Shown here piece by piece: positions 18,488 through 30,490 of a DNA stretch of 64,000 nucleotides. Source of the stretch: Eubacterium sp. AF22-8LB. GTDB lineage: Bacteria > Bacillota_I > Bacilli_A > Erysipelotrichales > Erysipelotrichaceae. The notes under the pieces were generated by a model. It saw only the letters and a program-made list of their open reading frames with translations. It was not told the origin of the DNA and ran no database searches. Made by a program: the position numbers and the translations under genes. Position 1 is the first letter of the stretch. Every line of letters starts with the position of its first letter. The stretch lies in the NCBI RefSeq assembly GCF_003458715.1, contig NZ_QRVI01000009.1, positions 1-64,000 on the forward strand. The letters are read 5' to 3'.

Positions 18488-18829
18488 CTACTTTTTCAAA
18501 AATCTTTTATTTATCCGATTTTGATTTTCTTTCATTTCTTTTTTATTCTCTTCAAACGATTTATTAGTGAATGCAGGTCGAACTATGATAATAAGATCAT
18601 AACCCTCTTCAAAAGTAAAAATTTCATCCACCATACTACGAAGTTGTCTTTTTACTTTATTACGACAAACGGCATTTCCTAATTTTTTCCCCACACTGAT
18701 TCCTACTCTAGCATGGTCTAGTTTTCGTTTTTGAAAATAACAAACAAATGATGACGACTTAACAAATTGTCGATTCTGGATGATGGAAGAAAACTCATAG
18801 TTTTTTAACACACGAAATTCTTTTTTCAT
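18488..18829 (-). CDS. rnpA: ribonuclease P protein component
   Basis: A 113-residue basic protein, the protein subunit of RNase P for tRNA 5'-end maturation. It has the RNR motif in CRNKVKRQLR and the conserved opening KKEFRVLKNYEFSSIIQ, with ISVGKKLGNAV before the RNA-binding helix. It begins 44 nt after rpmH with a hairpin in between, so its expression is probably lowered relative to L34. Confidence 0.95.
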   Translation of the reverse strand: MKKEFRVLKNYEFSSIIQNRQFVKSSSFVCYFQKRKLDHARVGISVGKKLGNAVCRNKVKRQLRSMVDEIFTFEEGYDLIIIVRPAFTNKSFEENKKEMKENQNRINKRFLKK

Positions 18830-18846
18830 GTTAATTCCCTATCCAG

Positions 18847-18873
18847 ACAAAAAAATCACCTAGCAGGTGATTT
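18847..18873 (-). terminator. hairpin/attenuator between rpmH and rnpA
   Basis: Minus-strand stem AAATCACCT / AGGTGATTT followed by seven T residues, immediately after the rpmH stop. It looks like a partial terminator that lets L34 outrun RnpA. Confidence 0.8.
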
Positions 18874-19008
18874 CTATGCGGATAAAACCTTTCTGCCTTT
18901 CGCTCTTCTTCTAGAAAGAACGCTACGTCCACCAACAGTTGCCATACGAGCACGGAAGCCATGAACTTTTTGGTGTTTTCTCTTACTTGGCTGATATGTT
19001 CTTTTCAT
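18874..19008 (-). CDS. rpmH: 50S ribosomal protein L34
   Basis: A 44-residue, extremely basic protein. It opens [18 protein letters not shown], has [21 protein letters not shown] in the middle and ends KVLSA. This is the universal L34 sequence, located as usual next to rnpA near the origin. It has a consensus promoter upstream and a GAGGGG ribosome-binding site. Confidence 0.97.
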   Translation of the reverse strand: MKRTYQPSKRKHQKVHGFRARMATVGGRSVLSRRRAKGRKVLSA

Positions 19009-19067
19009 CTTGATTACACCCCTCAGTCTTTTTCTTCTTCTAAATTTTCAAATAAGATTGCTCAAAC

Positions 19068-19097
19068 ATTATAAACACAAATCAAAATAATTGTCAA
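19068..19097 (-). promoter_or_regulatory. rpmH promoter
   Basis: On the minus strand, a perfect TTGACA (-35, 19092-19097) and perfect TATAAT (-10, 19068-19073) are separated by 18 bp. This is the closest match to consensus that I saw in the window, as expected for a ribosomal protein gene. Confidence 0.88.
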
Positions 19098-19108
19098 TAA
19101 AATAATTA

Positions 19109-20332
19109 TTACATATGCTTACTTTTCAATATTTCATATGCTTTTTGTGTTAAACGATACATAATCGGATGAACTGGAATATCAAATTCTCCAATCATCT
19201 CATTTATAGTTGGGTTGAAATTATCTTTAAATTTTGTCAATCCATCATCTAAAGTCCCTTCTACACCGCCCATATTACTCCATAAGCATCCACGTTCAAA
19301 CGCCCATTTAAAATTTTCAACATATTCCTTATACTGAGGCATAAACTTCTTGAATCGTTCATCCATACCTGCATATAACATTTCACAGGTATTTCCAAAC
19401 TGAATACTTAATATACCGGCAATCGCAATATCTCTGTCTTCTTGACCAAACTCATCAAAAATTTCTTTATATTCATTTATATCCTTATTTACACTTCTCA
19501 ATTGGTCTTCTAATCGATGTAATTTCTTTTTAGCATTTTCTGGTGTTGCTGCCATATCCTTTTCCAGCTGTACTTTCTTTTCCTTTGCTTCTTTATCTAA
19601 TTGATACACATTACAAGTTGCTAAAAAGATGACTCCACCATCCGGATAATTATCCAATAATGTTTTAAAATAACTTTTATCTCTAAGGGCAACTCCTTTT
19701 CTTGATTCTGTTAATTCTACAAGACGACTAAATTCATCTAATAATTCTGTCTGTCCATGAATTATTTGAACATTTCTACGATTTGCATCCTTAATTAAAC
19801 GCTTTGTGTGTTTTGGCAATGCATCTTCTACATTTTCACAAGCATATACATTAGATTGAAAACGAGGCTGAACTGTATCGGCAATGCTCATTGTATATCC
19901 ATGGTGTTTAGCTTTACAACTTTTGAATATATCTAAATAAGTATTTGTATCTTCATATCTATCTGTATTATATGATTTTGAATCATAGTCATTCACATGA
20001 ATAGCAGGGTCAAATTTGATAAAGATACAATGATCCTTTTTTGCGACTTTCTTTAGCTGTTCAAAATAATATTGAACTAGTTCTTTATCTTTATAATCCA
20101 TAATAGGACCTCTAGGTAAATAGTACATACAAAATGTTAATGGCAATCTTTTAATAAGAACTAGTCCTACTGCCACTAATGTTCCATCCTTATATACTCC
20201 TGTATAAAGGTGGTCCCAGTTACTCTTTACTTTAGCCCAGTTATAGCTTTGTAGTAAGTTACAATATTCATGATTTTTTACAAATCCATCAAATTCATCT
20301 TGTTTTAAATCTATTTTAAATTCATACTGCAT
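19109..20332 (-). CDS. FemABX-family peptidoglycan bridge aminoacyltransferase
   Basis: A 407-residue protein of the FemA/FemX/MurM family, which transfers amino acids from aminoacyl-tRNA to the side chain of lipid II. Seen are the paired acyltransferase-like domains (CNLLQSYNWAKVKSNW; YYLPRGPIMDY; MYAGMDERFKKFMPQY) and a lysine/glutamate-rich helical arm at about residues 245-290, typical of Fem proteins. Which amino acid is added is not visible. A GGAGG site precedes the start. It borders oriC and reads away from it. Confidence 0.88.
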   Translation of the reverse strand: MQYEFKIDLKQDEFDGFVKNHEYCNLLQSYNWAKVKSNWDHLYTGVYKDGTLVAVGLVLIKRLPLTFCMYYLPRGPIMDYKDKELVQYYFEQLKKVAKKDHCIFIKFDPAIHVNDYDSKSYNTDRYEDTNTYLDIFKSCKAKHHGYTMSIADTVQPRFQSNVYACENVEDALPKHTKRLIKDANRRNVQIIHGQTELLDEFSRLVELTESRKGVALRDKSYFKTLLDNYPDGGVIFLATCNVYQLDKEAKEKKVQLEKDMAATPENAKKKLHRLEDQLRSVNKDINEYKEIFDEFGQEDRDIAIAGILSIQFGNTCEMLYAGMDERFKKFMPQYKEYVENFKWAFERGCLWSNMGGVEGTLDDGLTKFKDNFNPTINEMIGEFDIPVHPIMYRLTQKAYEILKSKHM

Positions 20333-20399
20333 ATTCTATCCTCCACAATATTTTCAAATACATCCTTATATATAATATCAAAATTTTAATTTATTTTGC

Positions 20400-20770
20400 A
20401 TTTGAGGTTTTACACACATCATGCGTTCTACATTATAGCATTTTCTTTAATTTTCCACATAACAATTGTATACATACATTTGTTAATATGCATTATACCA
20501 ACTCTATTTAATAAAATTGTATATAAATACATAAGTTATACAGTGGATAAAAGCAAAGTAAATTTATCCTATGTATAACTATGGAAAAGTGATTTATAGC
20601 CTTTATTTATCCATTCTCTTATATATGTATAATATGAATATAAACCAAGTTATCCCAATATTTTTTATTTTTTTTACACATTTGTCCACATTAGGAAAAT
20701 TTATATCCCCAAAGAATAAATGGGGATAAGTGTAAAAATCGTGTATAATAATACTATTGCAAGGAGGTTT
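20400..20770. other. oriC: replication origin oriC, dnaA-proximal part
   Basis: Non-coding, AT-rich DNA upstream of dnaA with many DnaA-box-like 9-mers (consensus TTWTNCACA). Full matches are TTTTACACA at 20408, TTTTCCACA at 20451 and TTTTACACA at 20672. Near matches are TTATCCACT (minus, 20542), TTGTCCACA (20682), TTATCCCCA (minus, 20721), TTTTACACT (minus, 20729), TTATCCATT (20607) and TTATCCCAA (20650). An inverted repeat TATCCCCA / TGGGGATA lies at about 20703-20728. A -10 box TATAAT at 20744-20749 probably belongs to dnaA, making it responsive to DnaA. Gene direction switches here. The exact unwinding element was not determined. Confidence 0.88.
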
Positions 20771-20774
20771 TACT

Positions 20775-22142
20775 ATGTCAACCATGTCTTATGCATCGAT
20801 ATGGAATGAAACTTTACAAAAAATTCAAGAATCCAACTACTTTGATAGTCATACATTTAATTCCTGGATTTCTAAAACAACACTATTTAAAATAGAAGAT
20901 AATATAGCTTATGTAGCTTACCGTTCTACAATTACTTTTAGTATTTTAAAGAAACAAAAGGAAAAAGAGCTATTTGAATCCACACTTAGTGAAGTATGGG
21001 GAGATACATTAACCATTCAGTATATTCATCAAAAAGAAATGGAAAAGATGATGCCTGAAGAGGTTGTAAAACAAAGAACGAATGTCTTATTAGAAAATAA
21101 ATTTAATCCTTCTTACACATTTGAAAATTTTGTCGAAGGAAGCTCAAATGCAGAAGCCTATGCAGCTTGCTTAGCCTGTTGCACACAAACGACTTCTCAT
21201 CTATTTAATCCACTTATGTTATATGGTAATTCTGGCTTAGGTAAAACACATTTACTACATGCGATGGGAAATTACCTAGCTAAAGAACATCCAGAATGTA
21301 AAGTCATTTATATGTATAGTGGAGATTTAGTTTCTTTATTAATAGAGGCTATGAAGACGAAAAATGTTCATGGAAATACAGTAGAAAGAGTGAAAGAACA
21401 ACTTTTGGATTGCGATTATTTCTTAATTGATGATATTCAGAATTTACAGCAGCATTCAAGCAGTCAAGAAATCTTTTTTACAGTATATAATCAATTGATT
21501 CAAAAGAACACACAGATTATCATCACAAGTGATATGCATCCTAGTGAGATCAGTGGATTACAGTCTCGCTTAATTTCTCGCTTTGTTTCTGGACTTACAA
21601 TCAGTATTTCTAAGCCTGAATTTGAAACAAGTAAAGCTATTTTGAAGAAAAAAATTGAGGGCCGTGAAGAAAGTGTAAATATGAGTGAAGAAGTTATTGA
21701 TTATCTAGCAGGTAAATATTCAAATGACGTTAGAAATCTAGAGGGAACATTAAATCGCTTGATTTTTAATGCAACATTATTTAATCCCGATGTAATTGAT
21801 ATGGATTTTGCACGAAAAGTACTTATTAAAGAGCCTATTGTATCGCAGTCAGATGAATTAACAATCAAAAAAATCAAAAAAGCTGTAACACGCTTTTATG
21901 GCCTATCTTATAAGGATTTAGAGGGTAAATGCCGTCAAAAATTCATTGCGAACGCTAGACATATCTGTGTATATTTATCAAGAGATCTTCTTCACAAATC
22001 TTATGTATCCATTGGTCAGGAACTTGGTGGAAGAGATCATACTACTATTTCTAGTTCTTATGAGCGTGCAAAAAAATTAATTCAAAAAGATGAAGCTTTT
22101 AAGACAGCTGTAGAAAAGATACGTAGTACATTGGATTCTTAA
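20775..22142 (+). CDS. dnaA: chromosomal replication initiator protein DnaA
   Basis: A 455-residue AAA+ initiator. Domain I is at about residues 1-90. The ATPase core has Walker A GNSGLGKTH near residue 150 and Walker B FLIDDIQ near 216. The C-terminal DNA-binding domain carries the DnaA signature GGRDHTTISSSYERA near residue 417. I chose the ATG at 20775, with AAGGAGG 7 nt upstream; an in-frame TTG six codons earlier overlaps that site. It binds the boxes on both sides of its own gene and is likely autoregulated. Confidence 0.98.
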   Translation: MSTMSYASIWNETLQKIQESNYFDSHTFNSWISKTTLFKIEDNIAYVAYRSTITFSILKKQKEKELFESTLSEVWGDTLTIQYIHQKEMEKMMPEEVVKQRTNVLLENKFNPSYTFENFVEGSSNAEAYAACLACCTQTTSHLFNPLMLYGNSGLGKTHLLHAMGNYLAKEHPECKVIYMYSGDLVSLLIEAMKTKNVHGNTVERVKEQLLDCDYFLIDDIQNLQQHSSSQEIFFTVYNQLIQKNTQIIITSDMHPSEISGLQSRLISRFVSGLTISISKPEFETSKAILKKKIEGREESVNMSEEVIDYLAGKYSNDVRNLEGTLNRLIFNATLFNPDVIDMDFARKVLIKEPIVSQSDELTIKKIKKAVTRFYGLSYKDLEGKCRQKFIANARHICVYLSRDLLHKSYVSIGQELGGRDHTTISSSYERAKKLIQKDEAFKTAVEKIRSTLDS

Positions 22143-22143
22143 T

Positions 22144-22250
22144 TTATACACTGTATTCCTCATGGAATCCACATACAAAAAATAAGCTATAAACACGTAT
22201 TTATGGGAGTCTAAGCAAATTTTGCACACTTATACACTCCCTTATATTAT
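22144..22250 (+). promoter_or_regulatory. dnaN promoter with flanking DnaA boxes
   Basis: TTGCAC (-35, 22222-22227), a 17-bp spacer, TATTAT (-10, 22245-22250). Two DnaA-box-like TTATACACT sequences lie at 22144 and 22230, the second inside the promoter spacer. An inverted repeat GGGAGT / ACTCCC spans the -35 region. The boxes may form the second half of a bipartite origin and could also repress dnaN. Confidence 0.65.
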
Positions 22251-22287
22251 AATTAATATATAAATATATTAATAAAAGGAGGATTTT

Positions 22288-23406
22288 ATGCATTTTTCAA
22301 TTGATCGAAAATATTTTTATGACAAACTATCTATAGTTTCTAGAGCTATTAGTGTTTTTTCTCCATTACCTGCATTATCAGGAATTTGTATTGATTTAAA
22401 AGATGAATCTATGATTTTAACAGGTAGTGATTCTAATATATCCATTCGTACTGTTATTGTTCCTGGTGAATTGAATAATTTAGATATTGAAGAAGAAGGA
22501 TCTATCATTATTGATTCTAAATATCTTCTAGAGATTGTGCGTAAATTAGATTGTAAAAATATCGAAATTGAAGTTATTGATTATTCTTTAGTTCGTATAT
22601 CTAGTGATAATGGTCAATTTAATTTAAATGGTATTCGTTCTAATGAATATCCAGATATTGATTTTACTCAGCCTAATCATCATTTTGTATTAAAGGCAAC
22701 TGATTTAAAATCCATTGTTTCGCAAACTGCATTCGCATGTAGTGATAAAGATCAGCGTCCAGTGTTAACGGGTGTAAACTTCAATTCTCAAGGAAATATG
22801 TTGTATTGTTCAGGAACGGATTCTTACCGTTTAGCTAGAAAAACAATTGAGTTAGATTCAAGTCAGGATTTCAATATTACAATTCCTAGTAAATCTTTGA
22901 CAGAAGTTGTTCGTTCTGTTTCAGATGATGATGTGATCGATATTTATGCAGATTCTAAAAAGGCACAGTTTGTATTTGATAAAACTATTATTCAGACTCG
23001 TTTGATCGATGGAACTTTTCCAGATGTACAAAGAATTATTCCAACTAGCAGTGCTGCGAAAATGTTAGTTGATTCATATGAGATTGCGGGTACGATTGAT
23101 CGTACAAACTTTATTCGTAATGACAAAGTACATTTAATTAAGTTGGAATGCTCTACTGCTGAAACACATGTTAAAACTTATTCAAGTGAAATTGGTAACT
23201 CGGATGAAGTGTTGACAAAATGTGAATATGAAGGAGAAGAGATTTCATTAACATGTAATGGTACTTATATGTTAGATGCAATTAAGGCTTTGGGATGTGA
23301 AAAAGTATTGATTGAATTCTCAGGATTTATGAAGCCAATCAAAGTATCAAATCCGGAAGATGCATCGGTTTTAATGATTTTAGTTCCTATTCGTAGTTAT
23401 GATTAA
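22288..23406 (+). CDS. dnaN: DNA polymerase III beta subunit (sliding clamp)
   Basis: A 372-residue clamp protein built of three similar domains, ending in the family-typical VLMILVPIRSYD. The opening MHFSIDRKYFYDKL and the central RPVLTGVNF motif are standard for DnaN. As a ring-shaped dimer it tethers polymerase III and repair factors to DNA. It has an AAAGGAGG ribosome-binding site and its own terminator. Confidence 0.97.
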   Translation: MHFSIDRKYFYDKLSIVSRAISVFSPLPALSGICIDLKDESMILTGSDSNISIRTVIVPGELNNLDIEEEGSIIIDSKYLLEIVRKLDCKNIEIEVIDYSLVRISSDNGQFNLNGIRSNEYPDIDFTQPNHHFVLKATDLKSIVSQTAFACSDKDQRPVLTGVNFNSQGNMLYCSGTDSYRLARKTIELDSSQDFNITIPSKSLTEVVRSVSDDDVIDIYADSKKAQFVFDKTIIQTRLIDGTFPDVQRIIPTSSAAKMLVDSYEIAGTIDRTNFIRNDKVHLIKLECSTAETHVKTYSSEIGNSDEVLTKCEYEGEEISLTCNGTYMLDAIKALGCEKVLIEFSGFMKPIKVSNPEDASVLMILVPIRSYD

Positions 23407-23414
23407 GAAAAATG

Positions 23415-23446
23415 CCGTTTAAATTCATTTTAAACGGTTTCTTTTT
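23415..23446 (+). terminator. terminator after dnaN
   Basis: Stem CCGTTTAAA / TTTAAACGG with a 5-nt loop, followed by TTTCTTTTTA. Confidence 0.88.
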
Positions 23447-23520
23447 ATATCGGTATCTCTGTACGCATAGATATTTATGACGTTTTATGATATAATTATA
23501 GTGCGGAAAGAGGTATTTTC

Positions 23521-23720
23521 ATGGAATTTGAACTAAAAGATGAGTATATTACATTAGCCCAATTGCTAAAAGCTTGCGATGTTGTCTATAGTGGTGGACA
23601 GGCAAAAGAATATTTGGCAAACATGGAAGTATTAGTAAACGGCGAATCTGAAAATCGTCGTGGAAAAAAGATCTACCATGGTGATGTTGTAGAAACTAAT
23701 GGAATAAGGATTGAAGTGAA

Positions 23721-23724
<4 letters not shown>
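23521..23724 (+). CDS. yaaA: S4-domain protein YaaA
   Basis: A 67-residue S4-like RNA-binding protein found between dnaN and recF in most Firmicutes. Visible S4 features are LAQLLKACDVVYSGGQAKEYLAN and the VNGE turn with a RRGKKI loop. It has been linked to ribosome assembly, but its exact role is unsettled. AAAGAGG precedes the ATG, and a TATAAT box at 23491-23496 suggests a promoter for yaaA-recF-gyrB-gyrA. It overlaps recF by 4 nt (ATGA). Confidence 0.9.
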
Positions 23725-26776
<3,052 letters not shown>

Positions 26777-26788
26777 TAGGAGGTCCTT

Positions 26789-29257
26789 ATGGAAGAAGAA
26801 AATAAGCGATATGACTATGTAGAAGATGTTGAAATATCCAAAGAAATGCGTACAGCCTTTCTTGATTATTCAATGTCTGTTATTGTTTCACGTGCGTTAC
26901 CAGATGTTCGTGATGGAATGAAGCCTGTTCATCGTCGTATTTTACATGCGATGAATCAATTAGGAATTACTTCGGGTGTTGCACATAAGAAGAGTGCTCG
27001 TATTGTTGGTGAAGTTATTGGTAAGTATCACCCTCATGGCGATACAGCTGTATATGATGCAATGGTACGTATGGCCCAAGATTTCTCTTATCGTTATCCA
27101 TTAGTGGATGGACATGGTAACTTTGGTTCTCTAGATGGAGATGGAGCTGCGGCAATGCGTTATACGGAAGCTCGTATGTCTAAAATATCTATGGAGATGA
27201 TGCGAGATATTCAAAAGGATACGGTTGATTTTATTCCAAACTATGATGGTGAAGAAAATGAGCCGGTTGTGCTTCCTAGTCGTATTCCAAACTTATTAAT
27301 CAATGGTGCTGTGGGTATTGCGGTTGGTATGGCAACAAATATTCCACCTCACAACTTATCAGAAACAATTCAAGCCATTTTTGCAGTAATGGATGATCCC
27401 GATATTACGGTTCCTCAATTGATGGAAGTCATCAAAGGACCAGACTTCCCTACTGGTGGTATTATTTTAGGTCGTAAGGGTATTCGTCAAGCCTTTGAAA
27501 CAGGTAGAGGATCAATTATGATTCGTTCGAAGTATCGTGTGGAAGAATTATCGAACGGAAAGAAACAAATCATTTTCTATGAAATTCCTTATCAAGTAAA
27601 TAAGGCAAACTTAATTACTAAGATGGCTTCTTTAATTCGTGATAAAGCCATTCAGGGTGTTACTTATTTGAATGATGAAAGTAACCGTGAAGGTATACGT
27701 ATTGTAATGGAATTAAAGAAGGATGCACAGGAAGAAGTTATTTTAAATCAGTTATTTAGATTAACTCCTCTTCAAACTTCATTCGGTATTAATATGCTGG
27801 CATTGGAAAATGGTCGTCCTAAACAATTGCCATTAAAAGACATCATTCATGATTATATTGATCACCAGGTTGATGTAGTCGTAAGAAAAACGAAGTTTGA
27901 ATTAAAGAAAGCACAGGATCGTGCACATATCTTAGAAGGTTTACGTATTGCGATGGATCATATTGATGAAGTTATTCATATGATTCGTAGTTCTAAAAAG
28001 GATGAAGCAGGCTTATCTCAAGATTTATGTGATGCATTTGGATTGAGTATGATTCAGGCAAAAGCTATCTTAGCAATGCAGTTAAGAAGATTGTCTGGAT
28101 TGGAAAGAGATAAGATTGAAAATGAATATCAGCAGTTATTATTAACGATTGAAGATTTGAAAGATATCTTAGCTAATCATGATCGTGTTCTTCAAATCAT
28201 TCGAGATGATTTATCTGAAATTGATCAGAAATATGGAGATGAAAGAAGAACAGAAATCAGTGATGCTTCTGTTGATATGGAAGATGAAGATTTAATCCCA
28301 GTAGAAGATGTAATTATTACATTAACAGAGTCAGGATATATTAAGCGTCAGCTTGTAGATACATATCGTGCTCAGAATCGTGGTGGTCGTGGTATTAAAT
28401 CATTGACGTTAAATGATGAGGATTCAATCGATACAATGATTTCTATGTCTACACATGACTTCTTGTTATTGTTTACAGATAAAGGTCGTGTATATCGATT
28501 AAAAGGATACAATGTTCCAAGTGGATCCAGAACATCTAAGGGTATTCCAATTGTTAATTTAATGACTTTGGAAAAAGGTGAAAAAGTAAATGTTCTTGTA
28601 GCAGTTCCTAAGGATGATGAGAGTGAAACATTATTGTTCGTCACAAAGAATGGTATTGTAAAACGTACATCTGTATCTGAATTTGAAAATATTAATCGTA
28701 ATGGTAAGATTGCGATTAGTTTAAAACAAGATGATGAATTGCGATTTGTAAAATTGACTACAGGAAAAGATGAAGTTATTATTTCTGGATCTAATGGTAA
28801 AGCTGTACGTTTTAACGAAGATCAAGTTCGTATCATGGGACGTAGTGCAAGTGGTGTATTAGGATTCAATTGTGATGGCAGTGAAGTTGTAGGTGCTGCA
28901 TTATCAAGTGAGGGAGATACCGTTCTAGTTGTTTCAGAAAATGGTTATGGTAAACGTAGTAAGTTCGAAGATTATCGTTTGACTTCTCGTGGTAAAAAAG
29001 GTGTTAGCACAATTAATATCACAGAAAAGACTGGTAAGCTAATGTGTATGCGTGCTGTTACAGGTAAAGAAGATGCGATGATTGTTGCGAGTGATGGAAT
29101 CATGATTCGTGTGGCTTTAGAGAATGTAGGAATCTACGGAAGAAACACACAAGGCGTAAGATTGATTAACCTAAATGGCGATGCGAAAGTAACGCGTATG
29201 ACATTAGTAGATCATGAAGAGCCTGAAGAAGAATCAGAAGAAAATACGGAAGAATAA
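26789..29257 (+). CDS. gyrA: DNA gyrase subunit A
   Basis: An 822-residue DNA breakage-reunion subunit. The active-site tyrosine lies in [11 protein letters not shown] (about residue 121). The quinolone-resistance region reads [20 protein letters not shown]. The GyrA box QNRGGRGIK and six-bladed C-terminal domain follow, ending in an acidic tail. The GyrA box distinguishes it from ParC. A TAGGAGGT site precedes it, and the operon ends at the hairpin near 29265. Confidence 0.98.
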   Translation: MEEENKRYDYVEDVEISKEMRTAFLDYSMSVIVSRALPDVRDGMKPVHRRILHAMNQLGITSGVAHKKSARIVGEVIGKYHPHGDTAVYDAMVRMAQDFSYRYPLVDGHGNFGSLDGDGAAAMRYTEARMSKISMEMMRDIQKDTVDFIPNYDGEENEPVVLPSRIPNLLINGAVGIAVGMATNIPPHNLSETIQAIFAVMDDPDITVPQLMEVIKGPDFPTGGIILGRKGIRQAFETGRGSIMIRSKYRVEELSNGKKQIIFYEIPYQVNKANLITKMASLIRDKAIQGVTYLNDESNREGIRIVMELKKDAQEEVILNQLFRLTPLQTSFGINMLALENGRPKQLPLKDIIHDYIDHQVDVVVRKTKFELKKAQDRAHILEGLRIAMDHIDEVIHMIRSSKKDEAGLSQDLCDAFGLSMIQAKAILAMQLRRLSGLERDKIENEYQQLLLTIEDLKDILANHDRVLQIIRDDLSEIDQKYGDERRTEISDASVDMEDEDLIPVEDVIITLTESGYIKRQLVDTYRAQNRGGRGIKSLTLNDEDSIDTMISMSTHDFLLLFTDKGRVYRLKGYNVPSGSRTSKGIPIVNLMTLEKGEKVNVLVAVPKDDESETLLFVTKNGIVKRTSVSEFENINRNGKIAISLKQDDELRFVKLTTGKDEVIISGSNGKAVRFNEDQVRIMGRSASGVLGFNCDGSEVVGAALSSEGDTVLVVSENGYGKRSKFEDYRLTSRGKKGVSTINITEKTGKLMCMRAVTGKEDAMIVASDGIMIRVALENVGIYGRNTQGVRLINLNGDAKVTRMTLVDHEEPEEESEENTEE

Positions 29258-29264
29258 AGTATAT

Positions 29265-29295
29265 AAGGAGTGAAATTATGATTTTACTCCTTTTT
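29265..29295 (+). terminator. terminator after gyrA
   Basis: Stem AAGGAGTGAAA / TTTTACTCCTT followed by TTTC. It ends the recF-gyrB-gyrA transcript. Confidence 0.8.
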
Positions 29296-29391
29296 CATAT
29301 GAAAAATCAGACGAAAACAACCTAAAACCCAGATATAAACATTATGTTGATTGATAATGGATATAAATTATTATCGAAAGAAGTGAGATAT

Positions 29392-29679
29392 GTGGATGAA
29401 AAAGATATGGGAATGTTTATCTGTAAGTTAAGAAAAGAAAACAATATGACGCAAATGGAATTAGCTCAACAGCTACATGTCACAGATAAAGCTGTTAGCC
29501 GATGGGAACGTGGAATAGGATATCCAGACATTCAATTGTTACCTGCCCTATCTGAATCTTTGCATGTTTCTGTGGCTGAATTGATATCATGTAAAAAGAG
29601 TTTGAGTTATTCGAATGAAGGAGTTACAAATATTATTCTTAATTTAGAAAAGATAGAACAGTGGATAAAATTGTCGTAG
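29392..29679 (+). pseudogene. XRE-type HTH regulator, probably truncated by frameshift
   Basis: A 95-residue reading frame from a GTG start (other starts upstream have no ribosome-binding site either). Residues about 6-65 form a clear Cro/C1-type helix-turn-helix: LRKENNMTQMELAQQLHVTDKAVSRWERG, then YPDIQLLPALSESLHVSVAELI. In relatives such a domain is usually followed directly by membrane segments. Here the frame stops at LEKIEQWIKLS, while the next frame, overlapping by 19 nt, continues as a hydrophobic peptide. This fits a single-base frameshift in a former HTH-membrane regulator. It could also be a short functional regulator. Confidence 0.6.
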
Positions 29680-29864
29680 TATGTATGATATTTGTTTTGG
29701 CATGTGTTTATGTTTCTGATTATGGAAGTATTTTAGGTTCTTTATGCAATGGAGCTATCTTTGCGATGTCTGTGATTGGCTTATATTATTTGTATTATGC
29801 AAATTTATCTAAAAGAATTTATGCCTTCTTTTCCCTAATAGGGATACTTTTGTTTATGTATTAA
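29661..29864 (+). pseudogene. membrane segment, likely 3' part of the frameshifted regulator
   Basis: A 67-residue hydrophobic peptide with two probable membrane helices (IVVVCMIFVLACVYV; AIFAMSVIGLYYLYYANL), beginning at a GTG inside the HTH frame. It lacks a ribosome-binding site. It is best read as the membrane portion of the upstream HTH protein after a frameshift. Together they would give a protein of about 160 residues. Confidence 0.5.
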
Positions 29865-29991
29865 GATTTTGGTTTCGGAGAAGATGAATTTGGAAATTTA
29901 AAAATGACTGAATTATTTGGATCTTGAATTATATAGGTATGACAAAACAGACTATTGTAAATAGCCTTATTTAGGATGGAGTTCTTATTGA

Positions 29992-30153
29992 AATGTTACC
30001 GGACGACTGTACACGTTATTTGGACGTGTTACTTTTTCGCAGAAAAAGTCTTTCTTGTTCAACTTTTTAGTGTTTATGGGAATGGATTATAAATGGATTT
30101 CTTATATTTTAACACTTTATTTTTTTGCGATATTGAATATGATTTGTAGATAA
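29992..30153 (+). other. possible further remnant of a decayed membrane gene
   Basis: A 54-codon open stretch with no start signal reads in part FNFLVFMGMDYKWISYILTLYFFA and ends CR-stop, hydrophobic like a membrane segment. It may be the C-terminal relic of the regulator upstream or of another lost gene. The rest of 29865-30206 shows no convincing gene. Confidence 0.3.
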
Positions 30154-30206
30154 GTTAAATCATATGACAAATCCGATATAATGAAGCTAATTACAAGAAT
30201 AAGCAG

Positions 30207-30236
30207 TTGACTTTAGCTTTGTTTTAATGGTATAAA
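30207..30236 (+). promoter_or_regulatory. serS promoter
   Basis: TTGACT (-35, 30207-30212), an 18-bp spacer and TATAAA (-10, 30231-30236). The start site is expected near 30243, ahead of the T-box Stem I. Confidence 0.7.
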
Positions 30237-30242
30237 TGTGTT

Positions 30243-30490
30243 GAACACGAAGATAAGGATGAGTAGGTTATTTCATATATTTATAGAGACAGTATGTTTG
30301 GTGAAAATACTGATATGAATAATTGAACAGCACCTTAGAGTGATCAAATGAAATTAAGTAGTTTGATCCGGTACATACCGTTATCATGTTAAGAGATCAT
30401 ATATGTATATATATGGTAAAAAGGGTGGCAACGCGAGACATCGTCCCTTTATGGGTGCGGGTGTCTCTTTTTTTATGCAAGGAGGATATC
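30243..30490 (+). promoter_or_regulatory. T-box leader of serS (Ser specifier AGC)
   Basis: The T-box core AAGGGTGGCAACGCG is at 30421-30435. It overlaps a GC-rich terminator whose arms begin GAGACATCG and end GGGTGTCTC, followed by a T-run (about 30435-30475). The specifier segment TGAACAGCACCTTAGAG gives AGC (Ser) at 30329-30331, matching the controlled gene. The core has CAAC where the usual consensus has TACC. Uncharged tRNA-Ser should stabilise the antiterminator. Confidence 0.92.

Noticed and set aside
22160..22238. Terminator after dnaA
   Set aside because: The inverted repeats there (GGATTC/GAATCC and GGGAGT/ACTCCC) have loops of about 25 nt and no T-run. They fit origin or promoter structure better.
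29661..29864. Independent small membrane protein gene
   Set aside because: It has no ribosome-binding site and overlaps the HTH frame. A frameshifted single gene explains it better.
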